DNA from: Atrina japonica
Taxonomy: Eukaryota; Mollusca; Bivalvia; Pterioida; Pinnidae
Direction of reading: 5' to 3'
Assembly: GCA_030159075.1 (NCBI GenBank)
Contig: BROG01000127.1
Span: 1,179,501 to 1,243,500 of the forward strand
DNA: 64,000 bases
The first letter of the stretch is position 1; each line of letters starts with the position of its first letter. Made by a program: the position numbers and the translations under genes. Positions 1 to 12,101 of the stretch are shown here, in pieces. A model generated the notes under the pieces. It made no database searches. It was not told the DNA's origin and saw nothing but the letters and a program-made list of their open reading frames with translations.

Positions 1-168
1 AGCACGTGGATATATAATACCTAAAACTAGTTATCAGCATCATAAAATATATTCAGCACGTGGATGTAATGATACCTAAAACTAGTTATCAGCATCGTAA
101 AATATATTCAGCACGTGGATATTATGATACCTAAAAGTAGTTATTATAGAGCATGTATCTGGTAGTAT
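1..168. repeat. Short tandem repeat, ~57-bp unit, about three copies
   Basis: Three consecutive copies of a unit opening with agcacgtggat and containing acctaaaactagttatcagc are visible, with small differences between copies. The array runs off the left edge, so its full length is unknown. It lies in what should be an intron of the partial asparaginase copy A. Confidence 0.8.
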
Positions 169-221
169 CGGTAGTTGTATGTATACTAGTATCAGTAGTA
201 GTTATAGGCAATATTATAAAC

Positions 222-722
222 ATAATACCAAAGTTATAATGCTCAAGACGATCGATTAGACTTCATCAGTTGAGCTCCAATTCAAAATGTATGTGTATTT
301 TCTAAAGAGAAAGTGGTATCATACAAGGACAAATAACAAATCTAAAATATAGCCGAAATCCGTCTAAGAGCAACCACTGTAAAAAGATGACTATCTCAGC
401 TTTAGAAAGATTTGGAATCTAAATGGTGTTATCAGTGCCAAATATTACTTTAGTATAAGATTATCAGCTGGTATCGAAATACCAGGTACTAGGTTTATGT
501 ATACCCTCGGGGACTCAAACGGTCAACCAGCAGTGGCAACGACCAAGTGGTTATAAATATTATAAACATAATACCAAAGTTAAAATGCTCAAGACGATCG
601 TTTCTGTCAATTAGACTTCGTCAGTTGAGCTTCAATTCAAAATGTATGTTTATTTTATAAAGAGAAAGTGGTATCATACAAGGACAAATAACAAATCTAA
701 AAGTATAGCCGAAATCCGTCTA
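222..722 (+). repeat. Dispersed ~346-bp repeat family, about 1.5 tandem units
   Basis: The segment from ataccaaagtt to ccgtctaagag appears at about 225 and again at about 571, giving a period near 346 bp. Recognisable blocks are caagacgatcgtttctgtca, agacttcatcagttgagct, a 'ctggtaccgaaataccaggta' block and 'accagcagtggcaacgacc'. The same unit recurs at 3240-3515, 15290-15590, 16795-17285, 38360-38950 and, inverted, at 39340-39450. No coding capacity is seen. A Helitron-type non-autonomous element with internal tandem repeats would fit but is not shown. Confidence 0.8.
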
Positions 723-1440
723 AGAGTGTACACTTAATGGCTAATGTTGTGTGGTAGTAGATCGTATATAAGGGTAGGTGTAGTAGTATTATGGATATAC
801 AAAAATGTTCATCAAATCAGCGAGTTTTATGAGTAGAATTAGCGGAAATAGAAGCCCAGCCCAGTATATAAAGTTGTAGAATATGTACTACTGAATAATC
901 AATCTAATTAAACCACTCACTGCTACGTTTTCTGACATGTCGTAAAGATTACATAATGAAACCTGTTATGGTTCACATACGAGTGACCTCGTAGATGTCT
1001 CTTGTTTGACCAATGAAAATTGCGACTTACGCGATCTTGAAAGTTTATCGAAAGGTAAAGGGAGAAAAAAATCGGTTTTTAATTAGACTGCAACTATATG
1101 TGAGTAGAACCCAATTTATACATTAATTTTAGTCAAAATATTTTGTTTTTCAAGCTTTTCTTTGAAGACAAAAGAAGTGTTAGGGCAAATAATAGATTCG
1201 GATATCCATGCGGTATGTGTATACAGATCACCACACATCAAATCTAAATGTGAATTAAAAGAGGTTAATCAATATCCTATCTTTGAGACCCTCGAGGACA
1301 AATAGCAGTAGAAAGTTTGACTTTTCCCGCATGTCGTGTTTAAGTGATGTTGAAGCAGGTACAAATGGGATAAGGGGCAGGAAAATAATTTAATGATGTT
1401 GCATTTTTTGAAATAAAAATATTCATCGTACTTACTCTAG

Positions 1441-1551
1441 GAGCTGGTGGTTATGCCGATAACAAAAGTGGAGCAGTCTCCACAACTGGACACGGGGAAT
1501 CAATTATCAAAGTATGTCTTGCAAGACAAATTACTCATCTTATAGAACAAG
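1441..1551 (+). CDS. ASRGL1: Asparaginase copy A, exon 5
   Basis: The exon has 111 nt, with acceptor ttactctag before it and donor gtaagaata after it. It enters in phase 1 and leaves in phase 1, and encodes [20 protein letters not shown] and onward to IEQ. It has the same length and phase as exon 5 of copy B at 26575-26685. Confidence 0.9.
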
Positions 1552-2706
1552 GTAAGAATAGATAAAAAGATCATATTTGGCATGATTGTCAGTGATTTAA
1601 TGTATAGGTTTACAAGAAGTTTAAATATATTTCGTTATTTATCAAAATCTTTCTGATATATGTAGGTACGCTTGCTGTCCATTCATTTTAATTGTCAACA
1701 ATTAGCATTCCGGTACAACAACCCTAGCTTTGTGGTTGAATAATGTTTTACATTATATTTATAAAGTATCAGATCAAACTCAGTATATTTAAAGTCAATA
1801 AATGATCTCTGATGATACTATTTTTTTTTCAAAACTTTCACCATGGGGTCTAACTTCGAGAAATGAACAGCAATAAATTTCGTTCATTTCATAAATGTTA
1901 CATTTCATTAATCCCAGACTGCGGAAATTAAACAAAATAGAATGTTCAAAATCATAGATCGGATATGAATCATTAGTACCAAATAAGTTTAACAGGTGCT
2001 GTAATTAGTTTTTTTTTATATTTTATTATTTAGATAAATGTGGGGTATATGATGCACAAGTTGGTACAATGATGTACACATTCATTGCCAAAATTATTTA
2101 TAAACAAACAGATAAATCGTAAGGTTTACGCTTTCGCAACCCATAAATATGATTTTGATTTTTGTCTTACGCCACACTCAACAATTTTTCAGTTAAATGG
2201 TGGCGGCCAGTTTTTACTGGTAGAGGAGAGACCCGAGTACATTGTAAGAGACCACCAGCCTTTTGCAAATAAACTGGCAAACTTTCTTACAAAAATCAGC
2301 TTAGGTTCTAGCAGAGCTCGCAACTGCGCTGACCTTAAGTGAGACTCCATGGTTCAAGGCACGATGCTCTAACCATTCACCGCTGTTTACAACCTGTAAA
2401 CACAATGGTTTGTCTATTTATATTTATCGATATCTGTATACATATTAACATACCGTCATTATTTGAATTCCATGACTAAATACAACGAACTATCTTATTT
2501 CAGGAATGTGCCCCCAGAGAGCTTGTGAAAGTGCTCTTGCAACCATGACAACTAGAGTTGCTGGATCCGGTGGTGCAGTTACCGTTAGCAACAAGGGTGA
2601 AATTGGAAAACATTTTTCAACAGAGAGAATGGCGTGGTCTTGGATAAAAGAAAAAGAATTACATTATGGACTTAACTCCGGGGAAGATTTTACAGAAAAA
2701 CTGTGA
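1441..2706 (+). CDS. ASRGL1: Isoaspartyl peptidase/L-asparaginase copy A, 3' part only
   Basis: This is the end of a gene whose first four exons lie left of the window. Two exons are visible, 1441-1551 and 2504-2706 (stop TGA), joined by a GT-AG intron in phase 1. They encode the C-terminal part of the beta subunit of an N-terminal-nucleophile hydrolase that removes isoaspartyl residues and hydrolyses asparagine. The motif STTGHGE, at the substrate-binding loop of the family, is intact, as is the terminal block ending GLNSGEDFTEKL. The protein is nearly identical over these exons to copy B downstream. Intron 4 and 5 sequence near the exons is also similar between the copies, so the pair arose by tandem gene duplication. 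No disabling change is seen, but catalytic Thr and start cannot be inspected. Confidence 0.9.
2168..2390 (-). repeat. tRNA-derived SINE, minus orientation, in intron 5 of copy A
   Basis: It opens with tacgccacactcaacaattt (the SINE tail reversed) and ends with a box-B/box-A-like stretch, 'gatgctctaaccattcaccg'. Related copies are at 25386-25570, 26783-26985, 27538-27765, 48100-48230, 58197-58440 and in the duplicate near 61150. An 85-codon reading frame here is incidental. Confidence 0.75.
2504..2706 (+). CDS. ASRGL1: Asparaginase copy A, exon 6 (terminal)
   Basis: The exon has 203 nt including TGA, with acceptor tatttcag at 2496-2503. It encodes the terminal block beginning [14 protein letters not shown]. 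Copy B has the same 203-nt exon at 28183-28385 with about ten amino-acid differences. Confidence 0.92.
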
Positions 2707-2775
2707 TTTATATTGCATAGATAAAAAGACATATCTTATGTCACCTTTAGACGGCAATACAATTTAGTCTGTCCT

Positions 2776-2925
2776 AAAATCACAAATACCAAAGTATAAA
2801 TCTTCGGGATGTCCAGTATACATATACAGATCTGGTGAACATTGGACAAACACGGACCTCAGGAAATCCAGAGCTGGAATCAGGTGTCCTGGATCAGTAA
2901 GCATCGCGTGTTTTCTAGGTATTTC
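2776..2925 (-). mobile_element. Diverged 3'-tail relic of a Naiad-type Penelope-like element
   Basis: Read on the minus strand it contains gatgcttactgatccaggac, cacctgattcc and gtccgtgtttgtccaatg, the same block that ends the better-preserved elements at 7698-8335, 18653-20305 and 36360-36530. It is clearly older than those copies. It sits just downstream of asparaginase copy A. Confidence 0.65.
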
Positions 2926-3239
2926 AATCGTTCTGGCTTTTTTTATTATGTATTAAGTGAATATTGAACTGTATTTAGGAAATGGAAGTACATTTCAAAG
3001 TTTTTAAAAGGACTGCATGTAAAGGAAAAGAATTATGGGTATTTTTTGGGCGGAAGTTGGGGGTAAGTCAAAGTTATTGAAAAGTCTTAAAGGTACTCAT
3101 TCACAGATTGTCTAAAAAATTTATTTTCATTTTAGTTGTGATTTTGGTTATAACATGATGGGTTAAACAAAGTTACACCGACTTAATAACAAAAAGTTTG
3201 TAACTCGTCATTTTCTGTATATGGATTATATATGAAATC

Positions 3240-3515
3240 TTAAAGTGTCTGATTATCAGCTAGTACCGAAATACCAGGTACTAAATGTATACCTTCATGG
3301 ACTCAAACGACCCACCAGCAGTGGCAACGACCTAGTGGTTATAAATAATATAAACAAAATACAAAAGTTTATGATGCTCAAGACGATCATTTCTGTCAAT
3401 TAGACTTCATCAGTTGAGCTCCAAATTTAAACAGATTTTCTAAAGGTTTAATACAAGGCCAAATAATAAATCTAAATGCATAGCCAAATTCGTCTAAGAG
3501 TAACCACTGTATGAA
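3240..3515 (+). repeat. Dispersed ~346-bp repeat, partial unit
   Basis: It shares the blocks ataccaggtacta, caccagcagtggcaacgac and gacttcatcagttgagctcc with the copy at 222-722. It is shortened internally around the agagaaagtgg block. Confidence 0.75.
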
Positions 3516-4040
3516 TATGTTTATTGGTTAAGTTGGGGATTGCATGGTAGCATACCGGTAACAGTAGGCAACAAAATGGATTTGCTCCATGACCAGGTTC
3601 CAGATACAATAATGGCAGTTAACCATGAACAAACATGGCGGCGACTAGTGTAATTAGTAATAACGTTTTGGGTATATACTTAACCGTATATCTCACTTGA
3701 TACACATTAAATTGTTTGATAGTATCTTGTATGGGTTTTAATTCATTTTTACAATTTCTACCACTAAATTGTTTGCGCTCTCTGGTAATAAAGTTGTTGT
3801 TTTGTACTTTTGCAGATAATTGTGACGATTGAGACTATAATATTACATTAAATACATTTGATACTACCTGTGGAGACAAGAGCAAGTGCGCATAGGATAT
3901 AAATAGTTTCAGTCGAGTACTCATGCAAATAAAAAAAAATGTATTTATTTTTTTTTAAATTTCATTTATGCATACAGTGACTCGCACTTTACAAAATAGT
4001 TTCAATCAGAAGGAAAACTAATGAGTCTAACCTATTTTAA

Positions 4041-4604
4041 ACGAGCTGTGTCACCACGCAATTTGTAATTAAAATTTCGAAGTCCGAGATTCATTACAAA
4101 TTCAGATGGTAACGTTAGAGATGACGGTGTCAAGACGCAATGTGACCATTTTAATGAAAAAGATAGATTTGAAAACATTGCAATGGATTTTTTTACGTTA
4201 TTACAAATTGCGTCGATGTGTATTTTTCAACAAACACAGAACCTACGCAATTTGTAATAAATCTCCAAACTCTTTGATTTTATCATCAACACAACCTGCA
4301 GTTATAGATATAGATATCTCGAGATACAATATGTCCTTATCAGACGATTTAAAAAGAATGAAACCCTTATCAAGGATTTTTAAAACTGATTACAAATTCT
4401 GTCGATTTGGCATTTTCCAGCAATACCCAAACGCAATTTGTAATAACTTTTATAAAATCCATCGTAGTAGTTTTAGATCCATCTTCTTCATTAAATTTGT
4501 CATATTGCGTCTCGACGCGGTCATCTCTAACGTTACCCCCTAAATTTGTAATGAATCTCGGACTTCGAAATTTTTATCGAAAATTGCGTGGTGACAGAGC
4601 TGTC
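4041..4604. mobile_element. Foldback element with ~200-bp inverted arms
   Basis: The left arm (from gagctgtgtcaccacgcaat) and the reverse complement of the right arm (ending attgcgtggtgacagagctg) match over roughly 200 bp. Shared blocks include aaatttcgaagtccgagatt, ggtaacgttagagatgac and gttattacaaattgcgt. About 160 bp separates the arms. A 145-codon open frame spans it (4106-4543), but it runs through an inverted repeat and has no recognisable domain. No clear target duplication was found. It is best read as a non-autonomous DNA element. Confidence 0.75.
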
Positions 4605-5385
4605 AATAACATTTTATTTTCGTAAATAAAAACTACGGACCCCGTAAAGTGATATGATGCATAATTTTATATGTTTTATTTTGTTCAAACTAATTATTAT
4701 TTAGTTTTGACATTTTTTTTTTCGCTAACCAAATAATTCGTTCGAAATGATTTCATATTTATACGGAAAGGAAGCGAAATACGGGACAATAATGAAATTT
4801 CGACCGATCAAATATTGAAAAAAGTAATTTGAGAAAATATATCGAACGATTCAAACAAATGTTACTTGTTCATATGCAGAAGCCTTCAATTCTTCAGTAA
4901 GAATGGCTGAAAAACCAATTTTTACAAAGGAAAAAGACTTTTTTTTTCGCAATGGCCCTATTCCAAAAGAACAATGGCTAAGCCATGTTGAACCTTTTCT
5001 GACATTATCCCGCATGAAAACATAGCAGCTATTTAACAGGTAAGAGGGCTCTGGCGAATATATATTGACGATCTTGAAACAATAAACAAATACTAACAGA
5101 TGATTTTTTATAGCGTACATATTCATCCAATCCAAATCGTCTTTATATAGATGATGAAACTATCACTAATATACGTATAATACATTTCTAATGGTCAGAT
5201 ACGACGAACCTTCACATTAATGGAATGTGATAAGATCGTCAATCTTTTCCATGAGAAACTTAATACAGACGGGAGGCTCACAAACTGAAAACGGTAATCA
5301 TATAATGAGCGTTCGCAGCCAAAATGGAACTCTGTCCATCTACATGGAAATAGGTCGATACAGAGTTGTGATACACCTTAATTAA

Positions 5386-5631
5386 ATGTCAAGTAAATCC
5401 GAATGCAAATGTTCTAAATATCCCAAAATAGGTTATGTTGCAAGATATTGCACTAATGAGGTGGTTTGCAAAACATGTCAAGGTGAAGGTCACATTTCAT
5501 CCGAGTGCCTTATTCCGCTCTTTAAGGACCATGGTCAAGAAGAACCAGAACAAATAAATGATCAAATGGTCACCCAGTCAGTGCAAAACAAACTTAGTAA
5601 AATTCACCAAAGACAACGTAAAATTTGCTAA
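5386..5631 (+). pseudogene. Retroelement-like zinc-knuckle (CCHC) fragment
   Basis: The 81-codon frame contains CKTCQGEGHISSEC, a C-x2-C-x4-H-x4-C knuckle as in Gag/ORF1 nucleic-acid-binding proteins. A degenerate upstream relative is CSKYPKIGYVARYC. Nothing else of a retroelement is readable close by, and the frame closes after the knuckle. I take it as a decayed fragment of a retrotransposon ORF1, class unknown. A small host zinc-knuckle exon is the less likely alternative. Confidence 0.5.
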
Positions 5632-5869
5632 AAGATGAAACAAACGTTAAATTGACCATCAAATGGTCTGTGCAGATGACAAAATTTGTGAAGGCTTATA
5701 GAAATGTAACTCTTTCAAGAAAATCTACAAACACCCTTTTAGATGTTAGAATTCCTCCATCATCGACAGAACTTGTTTCAGGTAGAGGGAAAAGCATGTG
5801 CAGAAAACAAAATTCAAATGACTGCTTATTTCCTTTCTGCCTTAGTTGACATGATCTCCCCCAGTGTCT

Positions 5870-6180
5870 ATGTACTTTTGTAGTGATTTGTAAGAGCCTT
5901 AATGTCCCCTTCACAGAAACCCCTTTATGTCCAGAAAATCCTCCAAAATTATCAAATCATTATTTCTCCCACAATTAACTTTCTTTCCTTATTGCACTAT
6001 TTTCAACATAATATCCCGGATGTGTCTATGCACTTTTGAAGTGATGACTAAGAGCCTCAATGCCACTTTGACAGAAGCCCCTTTCTTGGCTGTCCAGACA
6101 GTCTTCCAAAATTATCAAATCATTATTTCTTCCACAAATAATGATTTGATGATTTTGGAGGGCCTCTTGAATTCAGTGCT
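5870..6180. repeat. Two-copy direct repeat ending in a hairpin
   Basis: A block of about 175 bp (tgtctatg.acttttg, aagagcct.aatg, attatcaaatcattatttct) occurs twice. The second copy ends with an inverted repeat at about 6109-6163 whose arms, ccaaaattatcaaatcatta and its complement, surround a 7-nt spacer. No function is inferred. Confidence 0.55.
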
Positions 6181-6539
6181 ATACACACCTTTATATATTA
6201 TTTCAGAATTTGAAAAAAGACCATATATACGATTTCACATGGAAAGGAAAACGGAACAAAATAAAAAGGAAACACTTATGAGAAACTATAATGAAAAAAG
6301 TATAAAAATTATCGACTTAAATTCATATTTAATAACCATCAGGAAAAAACTGGATAAGAAAATTAATAAACGGTGAAAAGGGTCTTTGGAAACAAATCCC
6401 AAAACTGAAAAAAAAATTGGAAATTAAATTTTTATATGCAAAATGAATTTGGATTGTATATTGTATATTTGTAGGTTTAATCTAACTTCACCTTTTTATG
6501 GGGACATAATAACTGCATGGTTTTCACTAATAACAAAAA

Positions 6540-7310
6540 GCTAAAAAAACAACACGTATCCATGATACCCTTTTGCAACGTTTCATCCTAGCATGAACTA
6601 CACACGTAGATACGGGTGCATTACAAATATAAACAAACACGGGTCCGACTGCCCCTTTCGGTTGCAGATTTCTGTAACCGGTTAGCTCTTTCAGAAGATA
6701 AAACGACAATCAAAAGATTTTAAACACTAGAACATTTATTACAAAATAAATAATAACTAAAATACGAAGACAGCACAAAATTTAAGTGGTGAACAAAAAC
6801 AAAAACAGGTCTTAATTACCTGTCCGAAGGTCCAAGCCTAGGGACACTCGAATACACGTGAAAAGCGGTCAAATACCTGAATAAGTTCTATAGGCCACAC
6901 ATTGCCATATAAAACTACAAAAGTAAACTAAAAACACTTATTCATAGTTCATTCTTTCTAAAACTATAGCATGTCAATGAAAGGTAATTATTTTTACTTA
7001 ACACAAACTATTTCACAGGTGTCTCATGCCCCGTGTTAGACCCGACGACAAAAAATACCACTTTATAAAATTATGATATAAATTAACAAAAACATTAAAA
7101 CATACTCAAGACACACGAAAACACACATGATGAGAGTGTAAAATAGTCATTTGATTTGATGGGAGCGAATGATGGCAACAGACAGGATGGATTTAAAATG
7201 ATATAAAAATGAAGTTCACCTCACACGAGCATAAAAAGGAGAAGACGAAGAGTAATATATAGTGTAACATTGTGTCACACTTGTTTTATAATTTTAACAC
7301 TTTCCGGAAG
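6540..7310. repeat. Dispersed repeat of ~0.75 kb, copy 1
   Basis: It matches 13095-13820 over nearly its full length, about 85% by eye. Shared blocks include gactgcccctt, ggttgcagatttctgtaac, actagaacatttattacaaa, ttacctgtccgaaggt and tgaagttcacctcacacgag. The start (caacgtttca) and end (acattgtgtcacac) are similar in both. No long reading frame and no poly-A tail are seen. A solo LTR or a non-autonomous element are both possible. Confidence 0.7.
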
Positions 7311-7697
7311 TACCCGAATAACTCAATGAACCAATAAGATTTACAGAAAAGGTAACCCCGAAGAAATAATGTAATTAAACGGAACCTGTCGAAGCTTCCT
7401 GTATTAAGACTGTTTAACGAGGTTAGTACTGTTAAAGTTAGGTAATTAGAAAATAAATGAGAAAGAAATAAACTTATAATAAACTAAATAATAAATCAAA
7501 GAAAAATATCAGCAAAGCTAGACAGGTTCATCACACTTTCACAAAAATATGGGAAAATCAGTTAACAAATTCAGAGGCAAATGTATATTTTTTCAGAATG
7601 AATTGAAAGTGAATGAATTATAGTTAAAGATATACTTGAAGAAATAACAAATAGATACCACCAAAATATATTCTAAACTACACAACACAATTAACTG

Positions 7698-8335
7698 ATA
7701 TAAAAATTTCAGATACCAAAGTATAAATCAATAGAATGTCCAGGACATAGATACAAATCCGGTAAAAATGGACAAACACGGACCTCTGGAAACCAAGAGG
7801 TGGGATCAGGTGCCATGGAGGAGTAAGCATCCCCTGTCAACCGGTCACACCCGCCGTGAGTCCACAGTCAAGTCCAATGAAACAAGTGAGGAGTGTATCC
7901 TCGTCACAATTGGTACAGACGTCTCAACAACCGCCAACGAAAAGGCAACTCAACATTTCACTTAGTGAAATAGAGTATTCGCAAACAAGACTATTATACC
8001 GACCGTAAAATTTGCGGAACGTTGACATTAAACGCGGCTTTCGATATCCTTGTGTCAATAATTTGTCAGTGAGTAGTTTACCTCTGTATATGAAATCTTC
8101 ATATGTTGTTCACGCCCTGGCATATCGGATCATTTGTGAAATATAAACCCCATATGCGGGTGACTGAGGGATATTACTACTTAAATGTGGAATGGGAAAG
8201 CCGAAATCGTCGCGTTTATCGTATAACTTAGTTGCTAATTTCCCGTCTGTGTTTATATTAAGTAAAATGTCTAAGTATGAAGCGTGTGTGCTTGATTCTG
8301 TTGTATCTTTAATTTCTAGTTCGCTGGGATATATC
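7698..8335 (-). mobile_element. Naiad-type Penelope-like element, 5'-truncated copy
   Basis: On the minus strand it carries only the end of the reverse-transcriptase region (from the NAIYPSELEIK-like block onward) and the 3' tail. The 3' end, ctttggtatctgaaattttt, is shared with the copies at 18653 and 36530. At its 5' truncation point a TTAA-type MITE (8352-8830) begins 17 bp away. The RT frame ends at the same TGT-TGA as the other copies, and a further CGA codon downstream has become TGA. Confidence 0.85.
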
Positions 8336-8351
8336 GCTGAATTAGAAAATC

Positions 8352-8830
8352 TTAACAGGGTATTAGCTGTGTTTTTTTTAATCTTGCTTTTGTTTTACTA
8401 ATTAGATTAATGTAAAAATTACAAAAAAGAGGTGTACACAAGTAAAAAATCTTAATTTCCCATATATTTTGTGTAAATGTCTTGACAAACCCAGGTTTCG
8501 CACTTTTTCACTTGCAATTGATTAACTCAACCTTACTATTTGTATATTCATACTACTTTGGACCTGACCTTATTTTCACACACACACACACACAAACCTA
8601 CACACACACACACAAACACACACGCACACCTACACACACCTACACACACAAACACACACACACCTACACACACACACACACTCACACACACACACATATA
8701 TATATATATGAATATAAGATTTTTTGGCCTGTGTATAGCCCTTGTTTGTTATTGTATATCAAGTACAAGTAGTAAAAGCAGAAAAAATAAAAATAATTGT
8801 TTTTGGTAAACGCAGCTAGTGCCCCTTTAC
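8352..8830. mobile_element. MITE with TTAA end and a (CA)n core
   Basis: The left end ttaacagggtattagctgtg and the right end cgcagctagtgcccctttac form terminal inverted repeats related to those of the better copy at 49590-49929. The core holds a long imperfect CA/CCTACA microsatellite (about 8578-8698) followed by (TA)n. Two overlapping CA-driven reading frames here are artefacts. Confidence 0.7.
8578..8712. repeat. (CA)n microsatellite followed by (TA)n
   Basis: Imperfect CA repeats with CCTACA interruptions lie inside the MITE at 8352-8830. Confidence 0.95.
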
Positions 8831-10790
8831 AGTATTAATATCAAAGATCTTCATACAAAAATAAAACAATCAAAGGTTAATATTTCCAATTTCATATATA
8901 AAAGTACATGATGAAAATGAAATATACAGTAAACTCTTAAACAAAAATCAAATCATATTTCAAGACACTTGTAAATAAAGAATAATATATGAACATTTTA
9001 TAGAATTAAACTCTGGGAAGGTAGCAAATTAAAGTTTAATCACAAAAGAAATATAGACCCTTTAACGTTAATTGCGGTCCTGTGACTTTTAATGGCAAAA
9101 TGATACAGATACCCACAAAAACACAGACGTTGTTAATGTAACTGATTGTTTCTTGACGTCATTAATTTCATTTAATTACAAAACTCATATTTTTCTAGCT
9201 AATTTGGTAAAAATTTATTTAAAGCCATAATATCAATGTGTTTTTATGCTTTTATTACAGTTGGTGGATAAAGAAAACAAAAGATTGAAAGCTGTGACCA
9301 CCCAAAATGCAAAATATTTATCACACTTAAATCTTTAATTTGATCATTGTAAAAAATAAGTCATCAATTTTTTATTTTTTTTCTGTAAATGATCAATTCA
9401 GAATGCTTAACATTTTTTAGATTCAATAAAACAAGTTGTGGGTATATAGCAAAGAAATAACACCTTCAAGTATGCCGAAATTGAGTATCTTTTTAAACTA
9501 AAAATCCTTGAAGAGATGATTGTATCACCATTTGACCATGAATGTGACCTTGAAAATGGCCTTGACTTTGACTGGGTAATGCATCAAATCAAAATGAAAC
9601 TTTCCTGTAATTTTCACAAAAGTATCATATACAATAAGAAATTAATAATTTATGTTAAAATGTGACTGTACCCAGAGAAACAGACATAGGGACAAAAGAT
9701 GCCAGAAAATGTGAAGCTGTATTTTATAGCAGACAAAAAACATGACTATATTCTCTTTTTCAAAAAGAACAATTTAATCTACTTCTTTTTTATGTCTTCT
9801 GTGAACAAATTTGCTTCGTCCGTCATCTTTGTATACATTGCCAACATCATTTTTAGTTTAGATTACTGAAGTGACGTTCTGGTCACGTGACCAGGTGTCC
9901 TTCTACCCCTGAAACTAATTTACTTTACGTTCGCTAAGATAGCCACAATCACGTGTTCTTTCAATTAAATGATTGACAATCAAAACGTTATGATCATGTT
10001 TTAAAATGTTCTGTATACAAAATTTATTGAAAATTCTATTTAATTTCATATCTAAATTCAGTGACTTAATGAACAGTTAGTCACCAGTACGCATTATAGA
10101 AACGTGTAAAATAAAAGGGCAGTTACATACACTACGAACATTTTACGAGATATTGATATTGTCTCGGTTACCATGAGAACAATTTCTCAATTACCAAAAT
10201 TATTATGGAAATTATATGTAAATATATATGAAATACATATAATAAATTATATAATAGATACATGCATGGTAACAGTACCCAAATTGACAGAGTACTCTGA
10301 TCCGATCCCGTTCACTTTCATCTTGGTTAAATTTTAGCTGTCGTTGACGGAAACTTTACGTGCAGATTTTATGCAATGTTTTATCTCTTATACTCGTGTT
10401 TCCGAAATATAGCTCCAGATAGATAAATAGCAATGCAATGCGTTTTATCATAATAAACTTTCACAAGTTAACTTTCGGTGTTTTTACGTAGATAAAAGTG
10501 ACGCACGTGACGTGGTTGTGGTTATTATAACGTGAACGTTTATAAGATTCAACGATTGATTAGATAGTGATGCAAAATTTAAATGACTCAGGCTTATACG
10601 GAGAAGTGATTTTGTGGCGATCATGCGATTCAATCATTCATGTCCGACTTCTGTGTTAATGTAGTAAAAAAGATTCACTTTTTAAAATAAGATATACCAG
10701 TTTACAGTGCATTTAGTGATGCCAATATTCCTGTCACTTAAAAGAATTCAGACATATAGTGAGGTAAGTGAAGATGACGTTTAAAAAAAG
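8831..10790. other. AT-rich intergenic stretch, nothing recognised
   Basis: Both strands lack long reading frames with any family signature, and no repeat structure beyond homopolymers was noticed. It lies between the two asparaginase copies. Confidence 0.5.
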
Positions 10791-10819
10791 TCATCGCAAA
10801 CAAGTGGGAATCTGGCAAT

Positions 10820-10995
10820 GTTTAATGGAACATTTGCTGGATCCTTCTATGTATTTCGCTTTGTATGTTGTTGTTTTTTTAAAGTTTAGATATCCAATAT
10901 AAATATGGCAGCTCATAATCAGTATCGATTGTAGGTACATTAAAAGAGTGTAATGATGATACATAATTTTGAAAGATTTTGTCCTTTGGAAGCAG
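10820..10995 (-). pseudogene. Relic of Naiad reverse transcriptase
   Basis: The minus strand reads a decayed version of the RT segment around '[12 protein letters not shown]...[10 protein letters not shown]'. CHIYIGYLNFKK and EGSSKCSIK are visible. The nucleotide blocks aacatttgctggatcct and gtttagatatccaatataaa match 19930-20000. It is an isolated internal fragment. Confidence 0.7.
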
Positions 10996-11963
10996 GAAAT
11001 TCCAAAATTTAATCTATTGTCAATGAGCATTACCTGTTTCAGCACTCAATCTTTTCAATGTTTGCTATCATTTAAAAATTGTACTTCTTTTAGATCTAAT
11101 ATTGTTGTTAAAAAGATTATCTTAGTTATTTTACAGTCCAAAACATATTTCCGTTTGTCCATCTTTATGTCCCATATTCCTGACATATAGTTTCTCCCAC
11201 ACTTGCCTGTAAAACACAATGATTAATCTTAAAAAGATAAACCTGTCTTTCCTTCCCTCGGGAAATACAGCTCACACGCGCTGTGACGTCACAAAAGCAC
11301 TTTCTAATTTTTGAGCTTCGAACGTGGTTTTTATTACGTCATGGTTAGTCCTTTGCCTTAATGCAGTAATATACAATTCCACAAAACTTCAATTATGAAT
11401 AATACAGATAATTTGTGAAATTTTGTCAAAAGACCGAGGCGAAAATAAAACCCCTCTGTAATTTTTGTAGGTCACGAGTCTCCTTCTGAGACGAAATCGG
11501 TAAATGTAATCCACTTAAAATTAATCCAATTGACGATTTATCAATACATTTACAAGGAAATGCAGTTTTAATCAGATTGAAATACACTATGAGTTCCCGT
11601 GAATATGATTAAAAACCGTGTGTCTTCAGCTTGGTATTATATGATACTGTTTTAAAATCTAATTTGTCGTATTCTAATGGACGCGGAATTTAGGATACCA
11701 ATTTGTACTTCTTCATTATACAAAACTACAGAACTAAAAGCAAAGTAAATATGATGTTTCTAATTTGAATGTTGTTTTAGCGTTTAGAATAAAGAATATT
11801 CCCTTTAAAAAGTCATTGAAATAGCCATGAGGATTGCTTTTTGACATGGAAACTTACAATGTTTTAAATTGATTTGCATCTGCATATTCCCCAATTCAGA
11901 TTTGACAAAAGTACGTATTGCCTTTCATACCGTTGCTATTATATTTCTTTTCTTTTTAAGAAT

Positions 11964-12101
11964 TGAACGTTATTTTTACTGCGTATACGGAAGTATGAAC
12001 GCTGTTGTCAAGGCAAATATTTTTTGGAGCGCGCTCCAAAAAGAATATGTGCCTTGAAAACAGCGTTCATATTACCGTATACGCAGTACAAATAACGTTC
12101 A
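11964..12101. repeat. Near-perfect 138-bp palindrome without a loop
   Basis: The arms (tgaacgttat.t.tactgcgtatacgg to ttttttggagcg) are inverted around the centre ggagcg|cgctcc at 12031/12032, with only a few mismatches and a 2-nt length difference. It can form a cruciform or a hairpin RNA. It may be a minimal foldback transposon; no target duplication is apparent. Confidence 0.85.

Noticed and set aside
4106..4543. 145-codon ORF as a gene
   Set aside because: It runs through both arms of an inverted repeat and has no domain.
8482..8809. Two Thr-His-rich frames
   Set aside because: They are driven by the (CA)n tract inside a MITE.
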